Of a stretch of DNA of 64,000 nucleotides, positions 39,916 through 49,431 are shown piece by piece. A program made the position numbers and the translations under genes. How positions within the stretch are numbered: position 1 is the first letter of the stretch; each line of letters opens with the position of its first letter. The stretch is from assembly GCF_001578885.1 (NCBI RefSeq), contig NZ_KQ969497.1, positions 51,265 to 115,264 of the forward strand, written 5' to 3'. Below the pieces are notes generated by a model. It searched no databases and was not told the DNA's origin. It saw nothing but the letters and a program-made list of their open reading frames with translations. This stretch comes from Streptococcus sp. DD12 (GTDB lineage Bacteria > Bacillota > Bacilli > Lactobacillales > Streptococcaceae).

Positions 39916-40242
39916 ATGAAAAAATTGATTCAATCTTGTCGGGCGAAAACAGCCCAAGCTTTTACCTTAATTGAAATGCTAGTTGTGCTGTTGATTATTT
40001 CCGTCTTGCTCTTACTCTTCGTTCCAAATTTGACCAAACAAAAAGATACGGTTAAAGACACAGGCGGTGCTGCTATCGTTAAAGTGGTCGAAGCTCAGGC
40101 GGAACTCTATGAGATGAATGGTAGTGACTCAGCTACCTTGGCCAAATTAGTGTCTAATGGAAGTTTGACCAAGGAGCAGGTCGACTCTTACAAAAACTAT
40201 TATGCAAAACACCATGACCAAACCCAAAAAGTTTCAGGTTAG
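39916..40242 (+). CDS. comYC: Major competence pseudopilin ComYC/ComGC
   Basis: 108 residues. The class III signal sequence is basic (MKKLIQSCRAK), cleavage is predicted between A15 and F16 of A/FTLIEMLVVLL, and E at mature position 5 is present. It builds the transformation pilus that binds DNA. The ATG follows the comYB stop directly. Confidence 0.95.
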   Translation: MKKLIQSCRAKTAQAFTLIEMLVVLLIISVLLLLFVPNLTKQKDTVKDTGGAAIVKVVEAQAELYEMNGSDSATLAKLVSNGSLTKEQVDSYKNYYAKHHDQTQKVSG

Positions 40243-40630
40243 TGCTTTTACCTTAGTTGAATCTCTGGTGACTTTAGCGGTGACAGCCTTTTTAGTCATG
40301 CTTACCTCAGGAGTGGTCACACGTGTTTACCAAACGGTAGAGGAAGGCTTGTTTTTTGCCTCTTTTGAATCCCTGTATCGCCATGGGCAAAAGTTGAGCA
40401 ATAGCCTACAAAGCCCACAAGAAGTGACCATAGCAGGAGGTCTTGTGTCAGGGCCAGACAGTCGAATTGTGGTGCCGACGACCATTCGTGCAAAAGCAGA
40501 CTATGAGATTCGTTTTAACCAAACAGGAGGGAACTCCTCCTTGCAGAAAATTCAATTTACTTGTCGTGGAAAAACCGTATCGTATCAACTGTATATAGGG
40601 AGTGGTCGTTATAAAAAAAGTATCTCTTAA
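40214..40630 (+). CDS. comYD: Minor pseudopilin ComYD/ComGD
   Basis: About 138 residues from ATG 40214 (an ATG at 40202 is also possible; neither has a clear binding site because the start lies inside comYC). Prepilin signal A/FTLVESLVTLAV with E5. The rest has the short beta-rich C-terminal domain of type IV-like minor pilins. Part of the pilus tip or initiation complex. Confidence 0.85.
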   Translation: MTKPKKFQVSAFTLVESLVTLAVTAFLVMLTSGVVTRVYQTVEEGLFFASFESLYRHGQKLSNSLQSPQEVTIAGGLVSGPDSRIVVPTTIRAKADYEIRFNQTGGNSSLQKIQFTCRGKTVSYQLYIGSGRYKKSIS

Positions 40631-40898
40631 GGCTTATATTTTGGTGGAAAGTCTGGTAGGCTTGGCCATTTTTGCAGGTGTTGTGACCTTATTGTTGTCT
40701 ACGACTCAAGCGCAAGTGCGCCAACGATCAGCGAATCGTACTCGCCAGGAAGCTTTTCTGGTCGCCCAAATGGCAGTGCAAACGAAGCAAGAGACCTTGA
40801 CCCTTAACGGACAAACGGTTCAAGTAGAACGCACACCTACTAGCATGCGATTGTTGGTTCAAGGAGAGGAGTTGGTCTATGTTTATCAAGTGCCGTAG
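40602..40898 (+). CDS. comYE: Minor pseudopilin ComYE/ComGE
   Basis: 98 residues from a GTG at 40602 right after GGGAG. The signal segment is KAYILVESLVGLAIFAG, in which the usual F is replaced by Y; E5 is retained. It overlaps comYD and comYF on both sides, typical of this operon. Confidence 0.85.
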   Translation: MVVIKKVSLKAYILVESLVGLAIFAGVVTLLLSTTQAQVRQRSANRTRQEAFLVAQMAVQTKQETLTLNGQTVQVERTPTSMRLLVQGEELVYVYQVP

Positions 40899-41307
40899 GC
40901 TGGCAGCCTTTACCCTTCTGGAATGTCTGGTTGCCTTGGTGGTAATTTCAGGAGGGTTACTCCTCTTTCAGGCGATGAGTCAATATGTTTCCCAGCAGGT
41001 CGTGTTTTTGACGCAGGACAAAGAAGAAGACTGGCTCATTTTTGCCCAACAGTTGCAGGCTGAATTTTCAGAATCCCAGTTAGATCACGTCTCAGGCGAC
41101 AAGGTCTATCTTAAAAAATCAGGGCAAGATTTGGCTATAAGCCTCTCTAAGTCGGGAGATATTCGAAAGACAAATGCTCAGGGCAAGGGCTACCAACCCA
41201 TGCTCTTTGATGTCTCGTCATTCAAGGTAAGCCAGGAGGGGCAACGCGTTTGGATTATCTTGCAACAAAAAAGGGGGCCAGAGAGGAGACTTTGCTATGA
41301 TTTTTAA
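40879..41307 (+). CDS. comYF: Minor pseudopilin ComYF/ComGF
   Basis: 142 residues. Prepilin signal A/FTLLECLVALVVISGG with E5, then a ComGF domain (QLQAEFSESQLDHVSGDKVY, KGYQPMLFDVSSFKV). Start ATG 40879 follows AAGGAGAGGAG. Overlaps comYE and comYG. Confidence 0.9.
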   Translation: MFIKCRRLAAFTLLECLVALVVISGGLLLFQAMSQYVSQQVVFLTQDKEEDWLIFAQQLQAEFSESQLDHVSGDKVYLKKSGQDLAISLSKSGDIRKTNAQGKGYQPMLFDVSSFKVSQEGQRVWIILQQKRGPERRLCYDF

Positions 41308-42106
41308 AAAGCAAGTGCGAGCAGGTGTTCTCCTCTATGCGCTTTTGATGGCGGCTGTTTTTAGTCTCTTGCTGCAATTCTACTTACAAGAAGTATTGGC
41401 TGATGGACGTGAACAAGAAGCGATGACACAAACAGCCAAGGCGCAGCTGATGGCTGAAATGACACGAGAAGCAGCTGACAAGACAAGTGGTGATTTGCAG
41501 TATAATCTAGGAAAGACCCACTATGAGGTCCAAGGTAAGACACTGACAGTTTTGGTAACCCTCTCTAATGGTGCTCAAAGACAATTTACGTTTAATGATA
41601 AGGCTAAATCACTGCCTTCTTCTCGTTCACAGGAAGCGCCTCTTTCAGATGAGAGTAGTGCTCCCACAGAGGTGAGAAAGTCTGAAACGTCTGAAAGTAA
41701 AGCCTCGTCTTCACCGAAAGAAGAAGTCCCAACGAAAACCAGCCCCGAGGCGAACTCCCTACCACCTACCCTGGTTGGTAGCTGGACAGCTGAACTTGAT
41801 GGTCAGGAGGTTACGATTACCTATAGTCAGACGGGACAGATCACTTTGCAACAAAACGGGGAGAGCGCAAAAGGCACCGTCAAGGCGTGTGAAGAGCTAT
41901 CCGAGGGACTCTATCGGGTCACCTCACCTTTGGAAGATTACACCCTTCCTCACCAAGATAGGACAGAAAGCAGACTGGCAGAAGGTTTTCGACTGAAAGA
42001 TAATGTGTTGACCTATGTTTACTGGACAGGTGATTCTCCTGCAGCTCTTGAAAAAGGCGAAGGGGTCTTGCATGAGGACCCAGTGTCCTTTCATCGGGTG
42101 AGCTAA
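41297..42106 (+). CDS. comYG: ComYG/ComGG with a long C-terminal extension
   Basis: 269 residues, about twice the usual ComGG length. Residues 1-100 are a normal ComGG: a short basic start, a hydrophobic segment (VLLYALLMAAVFSLLLQFYL) and the region up to LSNGAQRQFTFNDK. Then comes a Ser/Pro/Glu-rich linker (about 105-160) and a beta-rich domain beginning LVGSWTAELDGQEVTITYSQ near residue 160, rich in T, Q and G. The extension should lie outside the membrane on the pilus tip complex. The reading frame is unbroken and codon use is like the neighbours. Function of the extra domain is unknown. Confidence 0.85.
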   Translation: MIFKKQVRAGVLLYALLMAAVFSLLLQFYLQEVLADGREQEAMTQTAKAQLMAEMTREAADKTSGDLQYNLGKTHYEVQGKTLTVLVTLSNGAQRQFTFNDKAKSLPSSRSQEAPLSDESSAPTEVRKSETSESKASSSPKEEVPTKTSPEANSLPPTLVGSWTAELDGQEVTITYSQTGQITLQQNGESAKGTVKACEELSEGLYRVTSPLEDYTLPHQDRTESRLAEGFRLKDNVLTYVYWTGDSPAALEKGEGVLHEDPVSFHRVS

Positions 42107-42187
42107 GTCTTATGCGAGTTTTTGAGGCCTAATCCTTAGCTTACCTGATAGATCTGGCCTTAAGTTGTAGTACTAGGGAGGAACAAG

Positions 42188-42220
42188 AAAACCGTCTAGG
42201 CATAGGTCTAGACGGTTTTT
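42188..42220. terminator. Bidirectional terminator between comYG and the DUF975 gene
   Basis: AAAACCGTCTAG (42188-42199) pairs with CTAGACGGTTTT (42208-42219). T follows on both strands. Confidence 0.9.
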
Positions 42221-42281
42221 GCTGATTAGACAGGCTCAGAGGATAGCTGGCCTGCTAAGTTTTTTTAAGAGAAGTTTTATC

Positions 42282-43097
42282 TTATTCCTCATCATCGCTC
42301 ACGATAAGGACGGAAAAGCCTTCTTTAACGGTTTCATAGAAAACAGCGGTCGCCGCCTGGTAGTAAGGGATGACGTAAAAGCTAGCCAAACCAAGTGTTA
42401 AAGGAATGAGGAGATACCAACCAAGAAAGCTCAATTGTAGGATAAAGAAACGGAACTTGTAGCCCTTCATCATGGCACGGCTTTCCATAAGACAGTCCCA
42501 GGCGCGTGTGTAACTGTTTTGGCTAATACTGTCATAGAGGATAAAGTAAGTCATGCTAAAATGGTAAATATAGCGTACCATCAGTACAAACCAAGTGATA
42601 AACAAGACCAAAATAACGATGAGGTTGATGAGGACGGTGGCTTCGCTAGTAATGGCCCCGCTGGCGATTCCTAGGATGGTAATACTGTAAAAGAAAATAC
42701 CAGCCAGTGCGATAAGGTAGAAAACCGCGTAAATAACAAATTGTAAGAGGGCTACCTTGATGGCCTTACCCAGAAAAGGTCTGCTAAAGATGAGGCCGGC
42801 ATCTGATACTGCCAAGGCACCTTGTTTATTTTTTCGAAAAAGGGACAGAAGGCCTAAGGTCAAAGATAAAAAACAAGCACTGATGATGAGACTAACGATT
42901 GTTGTCGATAGGCTCAACCAGACTGGTAGCGTCGGATTTGCAAAATTACCTGTAGAAGCAGAGGTTAGGATGCGCCGGAGGAAGGGGGCTAACTGACTGA
43001 CATTAAGGATGAGGGTTAAAAGGATAAAAGGGGCAAATGCTTTGCGGTTGCCTGAGATAAGTTGCCGGGCTTTTTGCCGGATTGCTGAATAATTCAT
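42282..43097 (-). CDS. DUF975 family membrane protein
   Basis: 271 residues from the ATG at 43097 (AAAGGAG site); the longer frame begins inside the promoter. It starts MNYSAIRQKARQLISGN, the typical opening of DUF975 proteins, and has about six hydrophobic segments. SQNSYTRAWDCLMESRAMMKG is the conserved cytoplasmic loop. Function unknown; family members are widespread in streptococci. Divergent from tgt with a shared -35 region. Confidence 0.8.
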   Translation of the reverse strand: MNYSAIRQKARQLISGNRKAFAPFILLTLILNVSQLAPFLRRILTSASTGNFANPTLPVWLSLSTTIVSLIISACFLSLTLGLLSLFRKNKQGALAVSDAGLIFSRPFLGKAIKVALLQFVIYAVFYLIALAGIFFYSITILGIASGAITSEATVLINLIVILVLFITWFVLMVRYIYHFSMTYFILYDSISQNSYTRAWDCLMESRAMMKGYKFRFFILQLSFLGWYLLIPLTLGLASFYVIPYYQAATAVFYETVKEGFSVLIVSDDEE

Positions 43098-43125
43098 AAC
43101 GGTAGAGTTCTCCTTTTCTTCTGGT

Positions 43126-43148
43126 ATTATAGCATTCAAAGAGGAAGT

Positions 43149-43155
<7 letters not shown>
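43126..43155 (-). promoter_or_regulatory. Promoter of the DUF975 gene
   Basis: On the minus strand TTGTCA (43155-43150), 18 bases, TATAAT (43131-43126) with extended TG. Confidence 0.7.
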
Positions 43156-44359
<1,204 letters not shown>

Positions 44360-44376
44360 AAAACACCCACAAGCAC

Positions 44377-44406
44377 TTGACGGCAGTAGCGATTTTTTGA
44401 TAAGAT
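44377..44406 (+). promoter_or_regulatory. Promoter of rplM-rpsI
   Basis: TTGACG (44377-44382), 18 bases, TAAGAT (44401-44406) with extended TG at 44398-44399. Confidence 0.7.
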
Positions 44407-44417
44407 ATAAGACGGTA

Positions 44418-44490
44418 TTGTTTACCCCATTTGTAAGGCCCCGGAACCTTTCAAATACCTCGTGGACCGGAACATCCACACTGTAAACAA
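44418..44490 (+). promoter_or_regulatory. Ribosomal protein L13 leader
   Basis: TTGTTTAC (44418-44425) pairs perfectly with GTAAACAA (44483-44490), enclosing a purine-rich internal region (TTTGTAAGG, GGAACCTTTCAAA, GTGGACCGGAACATCCAC). The location just upstream of rplM in a Firmicute and the closing stem match the L13 leader described by comparative genomics, thought to bind L13 and repress the operon. Confidence 0.75.
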
Positions 44491-44517
44491 ATATTACGAA
44501 TTCGTATAGGAGAACTC

Positions 44518-44964
44518 ATGAACAAAACAACATACATGGCTAAGCCAGGTGAAGTTGAACGCAAGTGGTACATCGTTGATGCCACTGATGTCCCTCTTGG
44601 ACGTCTTTCTGCAGTAGTTGCTAGCGTACTGCGTGGAAAGAACAAACCAACCTTTACCCCTCACACAGATACTGGTGACTTCGTTATCGTCATCAACGCT
44701 GAAAAAGTGAAATTGACTGGTAAAAAAGCAACAGACAAAATCTACTACACACACTCAATGTATCCAGGTGGATTGAAACAAATCTCAGCAGGTGAACTTC
44801 GTTCTAAAAACGCTGTACGTTTGATCGAAAAATCTGTAAAAGGTATGCTTCCACACAACACTCTTGGACGCGCACAAGGTATGAAGTTGAAAGTCTTCGT
44901 TGGCGCTGAGCACACTCACGCTGCACAACAACCAGAAGTACTTGATATCTCAGGACTTATCTAA
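44518..44964 (+). CDS. rplM: Ribosomal protein L13
   Basis: 148 residues: [35 protein letters not shown] and [18 protein letters not shown] identify it. Early 50S assembly protein. AGGAGAAC site downstream of the L13 leader. Confidence 0.98.
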   Translation: MNKTTYMAKPGEVERKWYIVDATDVPLGRLSAVVASVLRGKNKPTFTPHTDTGDFVIVINAEKVKLTGKKATDKIYYTHSMYPGGLKQISAGELRSKNAVRLIEKSVKGMLPHNTLGRAQGMKLKVFVGAEHTHAAQQPEVLDISGLI

Positions 44965-44989
44965 TTTTTTAAGGAAAGGAGACATATAA

Positions 44990-45382
44990 ATGGCACAAGC
45001 ACAATATTCAGCAACTGGACGCCGTAAAAATGCGGTTGCCCGCGTTCGTTTGGTACCAGGTACAGGTAAAATCACTGTCAACAAAAAAGATGTTGAAGAA
45101 TACATCCCCCACGCAGACCTTCGTTTGGTCATCAACCAACCATTTGCAGTAACTTCAACTGTTGGTTCATATGACGTTTTCGTAAACGTTGTCGGTGGTG
45201 GTTATGCAGGTCAATCAGGAGCAATCCGTCATGGTATCGCTCGCGCCTTGCTTGAAGTAGACCCAGACTTCCGCGATTCATTGAAACGCGCAGGCCTTCT
45301 GACTCGTGATGCTCGTATGGTAGAACGTAAGAAACCAGGTCTTAAGAAAGCTCGTAAAGCTAGCCAGTTCTCTAAACGTTAA
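44990..45382 (+). CDS. rpsI: Ribosomal protein S9
   Basis: 130 residues ending in the basic tail [12 protein letters not shown] that reaches the P-site tRNA. The last 51 bases (45332-45382) are the left attachment site of an inserted element, which preserves the coding sequence exactly. The original downstream terminator is now found after the second and third copies of this site. Confidence 0.98.
   Translation: MAQAQYSATGRRKNAVARVRLVPGTGKITVNKKDVEEYIPHADLRLVINQPFAVTSTVGSYDVFVNVVGGGYAGQSGAIRHGIARALLEVDPDFRDSLKRAGLLTRDARMVERKKPGLKKARKASQFSKR
45332..45382 (+). repeat. Attachment site copy 1 (rpsI 3' end)
   Basis: 51 bases, including the rpsI stop, identical to 51116-51166 and near-identical over its right part to 55485-55528. 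Confidence 0.9.
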
Positions 45383-45408
45383 GAGACAGCTACAATACAG
45401 CATTTATC

Positions 45409-45442
45409 AACACTTCATGGTTCACACCATGGGGTGTTTTTT
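45409..45442 (+). terminator. Element-borne terminator for rpsI
   Basis: AACAC with GTGTT and CATGGT with ACCATG form a stem over TCAC, followed by T. After insertion it replaces the native terminator of rpsI. It contains one of the TTCACACCA repeats. Confidence 0.75.
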
Positions 45443-45492
45443 GATGGTTTTTTAGCAAAATTCACACCACTTTTCACACCAAATTCACACCA
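45421..45492. repeat. Four TTCACACCA repeats at the integrase end
   Basis: Copies at 45421-45429, 45461-45469, 45473-45481 and 45484-45492; the last ones overlap the end of the integrase gene. Related copies lie near the other end (50951-50960 inverted, 51003-51011). They look like arm-type binding sites of the integrase. Confidence 0.6.
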
Positions 45493-46709
45493 TTATTTTT
45501 AAGGTTTCGGTAGGCGATTTCACCAACAGCCATTGGTATGACATTTGAAGTATTGACATAGGTCTTAGTTGTGAGAGTGTCGCTATGCGTTAAAGCCTCT
45601 GAAATGGCTTCTAGTGATGTGCCAGATTGTTTGGCAAGAGTTGCCCCCGTATGACGTAATTTATGAGGTGTAGCGTGTATTAGTTCCTTATGACGGCGTT
45701 CGACTGACTTCATCTTATTATTAAGATAATCAGCATGTAAGGGACTATTAACGTTTCCTTTTGTGTCAATATAAGTAAAGACATACTGTTCATCAGATTG
45801 AATAATATTGAATTTTGCTAATTCCAATTTTTGTTGCTTTTTCCAAGCACGGAGTAAATCAGCTAGCTCAATAGGAATATGGAAAGTTGTCTTTTTATTA
45901 CCCTTAGTTGATTTTGGATTTTTATACTTATCCAAGGCTTTCACTAACTGAATTTCTTGTTTCTTTAGGTCAATGTGCTTCCATTGTAAGGCGTAGCTTT
46001 CAGATTTTCTATCTCCTAAGAAAAAAGTTGTATAGAATAAGACATAATCTTTGAAGAGAAGTTTGTCATTTTCTAAATCTTCTTCAAAAGCTGTGAACCA
46101 TGCTTGTAGTTCTGATTGTGACAGATACAAATCTTCATCATTTTTAGACTCTTGTAGTTTGATTTTTTTAGTTGCCTTAATACGGCTAATGGTTTTAGAG
46201 AGACGATTGATTTCGATATATTCTAATTCCTCAGCCCAATCAAAAACAGAGTTAACATAACTTCTGATGACTTTGAAGTTGGCATATTCTTCTGCTTTTT
46301 GGGTCAATAGGTTCAAAACGACTTGTTTATTTTGATTGAGAAAATCAATAGAATAATTTCCAAGCAAGGGTAGGATATGTTTTCTAAAGACAATTTCTGT
46401 ACCGTCAATAGTAGCTTGTGACGGTGGTTTTGTGGTAGATGTTGTTTGACCTGCTTTGTAAGATTCCCACCAAATATTGTGATAAAAATCGGAAAAGAGG
46501 ATTGAACTATTTGTTTCCAATGAGGTTGAATCTCCGCTTAAAATTCTATCAATCCTGTTTTGTAATTCAAGTTCGTATTTTTTAGCATCACCTCTTAATT
46601 TGAAACGTTTTTCAATCACTTTTTTATCAATTCCCAATGATGATTTGACTTCTTCTGGGATATAGATACGTAAGCGATAAGTTCCATTTTTAGTTTTTGT
46701 AATTGACAT
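45474..46709 (-). CDS. int: Tyrosine recombinase (integrase)
   Basis: 411 residues. The N-terminal arm-binding domain (KNGTYRLRIYIPEEVK), a SAM-like core-binding domain and the catalytic domain are in order. The first catalytic Arg is in GDRKSESYALQW (about 230), the HxxR box is PHKLRHTGATL, and the nucleophile Tyr is in TTKTYVNTS near the C-terminus. It catalyses recombination between element and rpsI att sites. AAGGAG site before the start. Pairs with the excisionase gene 71 bases upstream. Confidence 0.95.
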   Translation of the reverse strand: MSITKTKNGTYRLRIYIPEEVKSSLGIDKKVIEKRFKLRGDAKKYELELQNRIDRILSGDSTSLETNSSILFSDFYHNIWWESYKAGQTTSTTKPPSQATIDGTEIVFRKHILPLLGNYSIDFLNQNKQVVLNLLTQKAEEYANFKVIRSYVNSVFDWAEELEYIEINRLSKTISRIKATKKIKLQESKNDEDLYLSQSELQAWFTAFEEDLENDKLLFKDYVLFYTTFFLGDRKSESYALQWKHIDLKKQEIQLVKALDKYKNPKSTKGNKKTTFHIPIELADLLRAWKKQQKLELAKFNIIQSDEQYVFTYIDTKGNVNSPLHADYLNNKMKSVERRHKELIHATPHKLRHTGATLAKQSGTSLEAISEALTHSDTLTTKTYVNTSNVIPMAVGEIAYRNLKNNGVNLV

Positions 46710-46780
46710 AGTATTCTCCTTTTCTTGAATTGAGCTAGAAAAATACCGTGGCTTAATTATATCAAACCACGGTTATAGTG

Positions 46781-47041
46781 CTACTGATTTTGTAACCAGT
46801 GATTGAGTTCAGCTTTATCAAAGCGGACAGTTTTTCCAACTCGAATAACTGGTAATCCCTTTTTTATCCAAGAATCAAGCGTATTATTGGCAATTCCTAG
46901 ATACTTACAAGCTTGTTGCTTGTTCAAAAACGGACTTTCAACGTTGTTACTATCCAATTTATTTTTTATTTCATTTTCTATAAGCTGGCTAATTAACAGT
47001 TGTAGCTGATGAATTTGTTCGTCTGGTAAAATCACTTGCAT
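46781..47041 (-). CDS. xis: Excisionase-like helix-turn-helix protein
   Basis: 86 residues. An N-terminal coiled stretch is followed by NKQQACKYLGIANNTLDSWI and KKGLPVIRVGKTVRFDKAEL, the winged-helix pattern of MerR-like excisionases (HTH_17 type). It binds beside att and directs the integrase towards excision. It lies between integrase and Rep in the same orientation. Confidence 0.85.
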   Translation of the reverse strand: MQVILPDEQIHQLQLLISQLIENEIKNKLDSNNVESPFLNKQQACKYLGIANNTLDSWIKKGLPVIRVGKTVRFDKAELNHWLQNQ

Positions 47042-47100
47042 AGCCTTTTTTGTCCTTTCATGATATAATGTCAGTAGTTATTATTTCTAAGGCGATTTGT

Positions 47101-48129
47101 TTACGGCAAGTCGTCTTTTTGTATGCCCCAAGTCCCGGAACTCTGATGTTCACGGACATATTGGTCAATCTCCTTTTCATCGCTGTTAGTAAATTTCGAT
47201 AGTCCCAATTTTAAGAGGTCTTGGAGAAATTGGTTAGCTTCTTCAAGTGTGGTTGCCTCGTACTTAGCCACATAGAGTTTGGCTAAGGTCTTTGAGACTT
47301 GTTTTTCCGTCCATTGTTCCGATTGTCTAAGTGTTGGCTTGGTGCGTTCAATACTTAATCGTGTTTTAGTTTCCGTCTGGAGGTAGTCCAGCCACCATTT
47401 AACAGGTTGACGTCTGCGTTTGTTGGTATCCCTGTCATTAGGTCTGACAAAGCGGTAGTGTCCGTTGATTGCCTCAAAGTAAATGGCTGTCAGAGGTCTT
47501 TTAAGAACCATTTGCTGGGCGATAATATTGGCTTTGCCTTGCCAACAACGGAGCTCCGCTCTGACCCAAGCACTTATCTTATCAACAATCTTACCCTTGC
47601 CTGTTTGTTCCATGAGTTTGTTGTAAACACACCACTGCTGGCTTCCTCGTGCGCCTATGGTGACGGTCTCGCCAATCTGTTCCCCTGTTTCAAGGACTGA
47701 CCGCTCGTGATAGTCCATGTGTTGGGCTCTGGTGATACACAAGCCCCGTTTACAGTAAGCATAGAGAGTTTGAACCGATAAGGCATTATCGTAAATGTCA
47801 TTAGCAATATCAATTCGGGTAAAGTTAACCTGATAGCGGTAAAGGCGTGTGACTAGAGCTACCCAGTTGTTAGCGTTACCCTCCATAAATTCCTCATATT
47901 GGCGACAGCCTTGTCCTTTTAGTTCCAGATAGACCCCCATATTATCTAAGGCTTGGTTAAAGTAAACTTTGATGTCTGAACAGGCATAGTGGCGTTGATA
48001 CTTATTTATTCCCCAAGCATTCAGTGCAAACTTGTCTTGGGGGATAAGGAGTATCTCTTCTAACACCTCCTTTGGTGAAACATCTTTAACGGTTACAGCG
48101 AAGTAGTCAATTCTTACGCTGTTGTCCAT
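47101..48129 (-). CDS. Rep_trans-family replication initiator or MobT-like relaxase
   Basis: 342 residues. FTRIDIANDIYD near residue 110 carries the RIDI.ND metal-binding motif, and VRAELR near 195 the conserved Arg/Glu of the family; the catalytic Tyr is probably in the WCVYNKL segment. Such proteins start rolling-circle replication or nick oriT in Gram-positive elements such as ICEBs1 and Tn916. Start two bases after the stop of the upstream small gene. Relaxase or Rep cannot be decided from sequence alone. Confidence 0.8.
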   Translation of the reverse strand: MDNSVRIDYFAVTVKDVSPKEVLEEILLIPQDKFALNAWGINKYQRHYACSDIKVYFNQALDNMGVYLELKGQGCRQYEEFMEGNANNWVALVTRLYRYQVNFTRIDIANDIYDNALSVQTLYAYCKRGLCITRAQHMDYHERSVLETGEQIGETVTIGARGSQQWCVYNKLMEQTGKGKIVDKISAWVRAELRCWQGKANIIAQQMVLKRPLTAIYFEAINGHYRFVRPNDRDTNKRRRQPVKWWLDYLQTETKTRLSIERTKPTLRQSEQWTEKQVSKTLAKLYVAKYEATTLEEANQFLQDLLKLGLSKFTNSDEKEIDQYVREHQSSGTWGIQKDDLP

Positions 48130-48131
48130 GA

Positions 48132-48557
48132 TTAGTCACCAGTCAATTTAAGGTCATTTGCCACTAGTTTTACGCCAGACCAGTTGTTACGAGTCATGTT
48201 CCACATGAGACGGACTTGAGGATTGACGAGTTCAACGGTCTTATCAAGTAAACCGTCGTTTTCTGCCAGTTTCGTGATTTTCTCGAGGTTGTCATGAATT
48301 TCAAGCGTAATCGCTTTGAGTTCTTCAATGGCAATGTTCATTTCTTTTAACATTTTGATTTTATCCGCATCTTGAACGCTACAAACTAGTTTGGATGGTA
48401 CGTCTGTTCGGACTTGTTCGCCATTTACCTCTTGATACTTATAACTCATACGAGCAGAAAGTACCACTACTTTTTTAGGAAGCATGAATTGACTTTTATC
48501 AAGATTCAATTCGCCAAGTTTAAGTGTTGTGTCAGTTAGTGTTAAGTTTGTCATCAT
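48132..48557 (-). CDS. Small protein upstream of the Rep gene, unknown function
   Basis: 141 residues, AAGGAGA site. MTNLTLTDTTLKLGELNLDK begins it; VVLSARMSYKYQEVNGEQVR and the alpha-helical end follow. I do not recognise it; its position is that of the DUF961-like genes before relaxases in Tn916-type elements, which it vaguely resembles. Translation is coupled to the Rep gene. Confidence 0.65.
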   Translation of the reverse strand: MMTNLTLTDTTLKLGELNLDKSQFMLPKKVVVLSARMSYKYQEVNGEQVRTDVPSKLVCSVQDADKIKMLKEMNIAIEELKAITLEIHDNLEKITKLAENDGLLDKTVELVNPQVRLMWNMTRNNWSGVKLVANDLKLTGD

Positions 48558-48835
48558 ATTCTCCTTTGTGCTTTTTAGAGTTGCTATATTTTCTAAACGT
48601 ACGCAGAATTATCTTTGAACCTTACTCTCCCAAGGGATTTCAGCGAAAACTTCAACTGATTGGCTTTAACCCCAGACGTATCAAGGGGTTAGCCCTACTT
48701 TCGTGTACGTTCGTACCCCCTATTAGTATCGGGGCACTAATTTTGGGGGAAGATTGCCCGTCCAAGCACGGGCACGCCATTATGGGCTACTGTGTTTCTA
48801 CACACTCGCCCATGGCGTTGTGCTTCTAGCCGTGC
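48558..48835. other. Candidate origin region (dso/oriT) with dense inverted repeats
   Basis: Non-coding. AACCCC (48668-48673) / GGGGTT (48685-48690); GTACG / CGTAC (48705-48716); CCCC (48717-48720) / GGGG (48731-48734); GCCCGT (48756-48761) / ACGGGC (48768-48773); CGCCAT (48775-48780) / ATGGCG (48812-48817) enclosing ATGGGC / GCCCAT and TGTGT / ACACA; AGCACGG (48765-48771) / CCGTGCT (48830-48836). Placed directly before the Rep operon, as origins usually are. The CCCC/GGGG pair recalls nick regions of ICEBs1 and Tn916. Confidence 0.6.
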
Positions 48836-49279
48836 TCACTTCCCAAATAATTTTTTCCTCTTTGGTTTCTCTAACTCTTCAATCTGTTTGCTTAACTGCT
48901 CTATACGAATAGTTAATAGCTGTTCCTGTTGTGTTAAGTCAGTTACCTTTTGGTTTAATCCTTTTAGCTGAACGGTTAAGCGACTGATTTTTTGGTTAAC
49001 GGATAAAGGGGAAGCTCTACTTGGTGCATAAGCTTTTAGGATTGCCTTATCAAGTCCAAGGTTTCCTTTGGTATCTGCAATTCGTTGGAGCTTTTCAATA
49101 TCATCAGCTGTAAAGAGAAATACTTTGTTGTAGGAACGTTTTCCTGTTCGTATCCTATCTTCTTGAAAGGCATGCCCTGTTAACTGTTCAATCTTTAAAC
49201 GCCATTTCTTTAAGGTTGAGACAGAGTTCAAGCCAGAGACAAGCTCAATTATTTGGGCATAATCATAAAATTGCGTCAT
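48836..49279 (-). CDS. MerR-like DNA-binding protein with coiled coil
   Basis: 147 residues from the ATG at 49279 (GGAG site). The N-terminal part (MTQFYDYAQIIELVSGLNS, then LFTADDIEKLQRIADTKGNLG) has the look of a MerR-type winged helix; residues 90-135 form a heptad-rich coiled coil ending KRKKLFGK. Reminiscent of plasmid partition or copy-control proteins, which is inference. Divergent from the XRE gene across an operator region. Confidence 0.65.
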   Translation of the reverse strand: MTQFYDYAQIIELVSGLNSVSTLKKWRLKIEQLTGHAFQEDRIRTGKRSYNKVFLFTADDIEKLQRIADTKGNLGLDKAILKAYAPSRASPLSVNQKISRLTVQLKGLNQKVTDLTQQEQLLTIRIEQLSKQIEELEKPKRKKLFGK

Positions 49280-49305
49280 TTTTGTCTCCTCTAATTTACA
49301 TTTAA

Positions 49306-49414
49306 GGTAAAATATCATATAATCAAGAGGTAAATAATTATTTTACCTCGAATTATCTTTATTATACAAAACAGATTTTTACCTGTCAACCAAAAAGTAA
49401 AAAAAGCTTTTACC
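49306..49414. promoter_or_regulatory. Operator cluster between the MerR-like and XRE genes
   Basis: GAGGTAAA (49327-49334) and TTTACCTC (49342-49349) form a perfect inverted repeat with a 7-base spacer. More GGTAAAA half-sites are at 49306-49312, and TTTTACC at 49377-49383 and 49408-49414, the last within GTAAAA ... TTTTAC. They are probably bound by the XRE repressor. Confidence 0.6.
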
Positions 49415-49431
49415 CAGAAAGTGAGATACTA

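Noticed and set aside
48524..48829. A 101-codon plus-strand ORF in the candidate origin region
   Set aside because: It runs through the inverted repeats, has no ribosome binding site and its product has no protein-like pattern.
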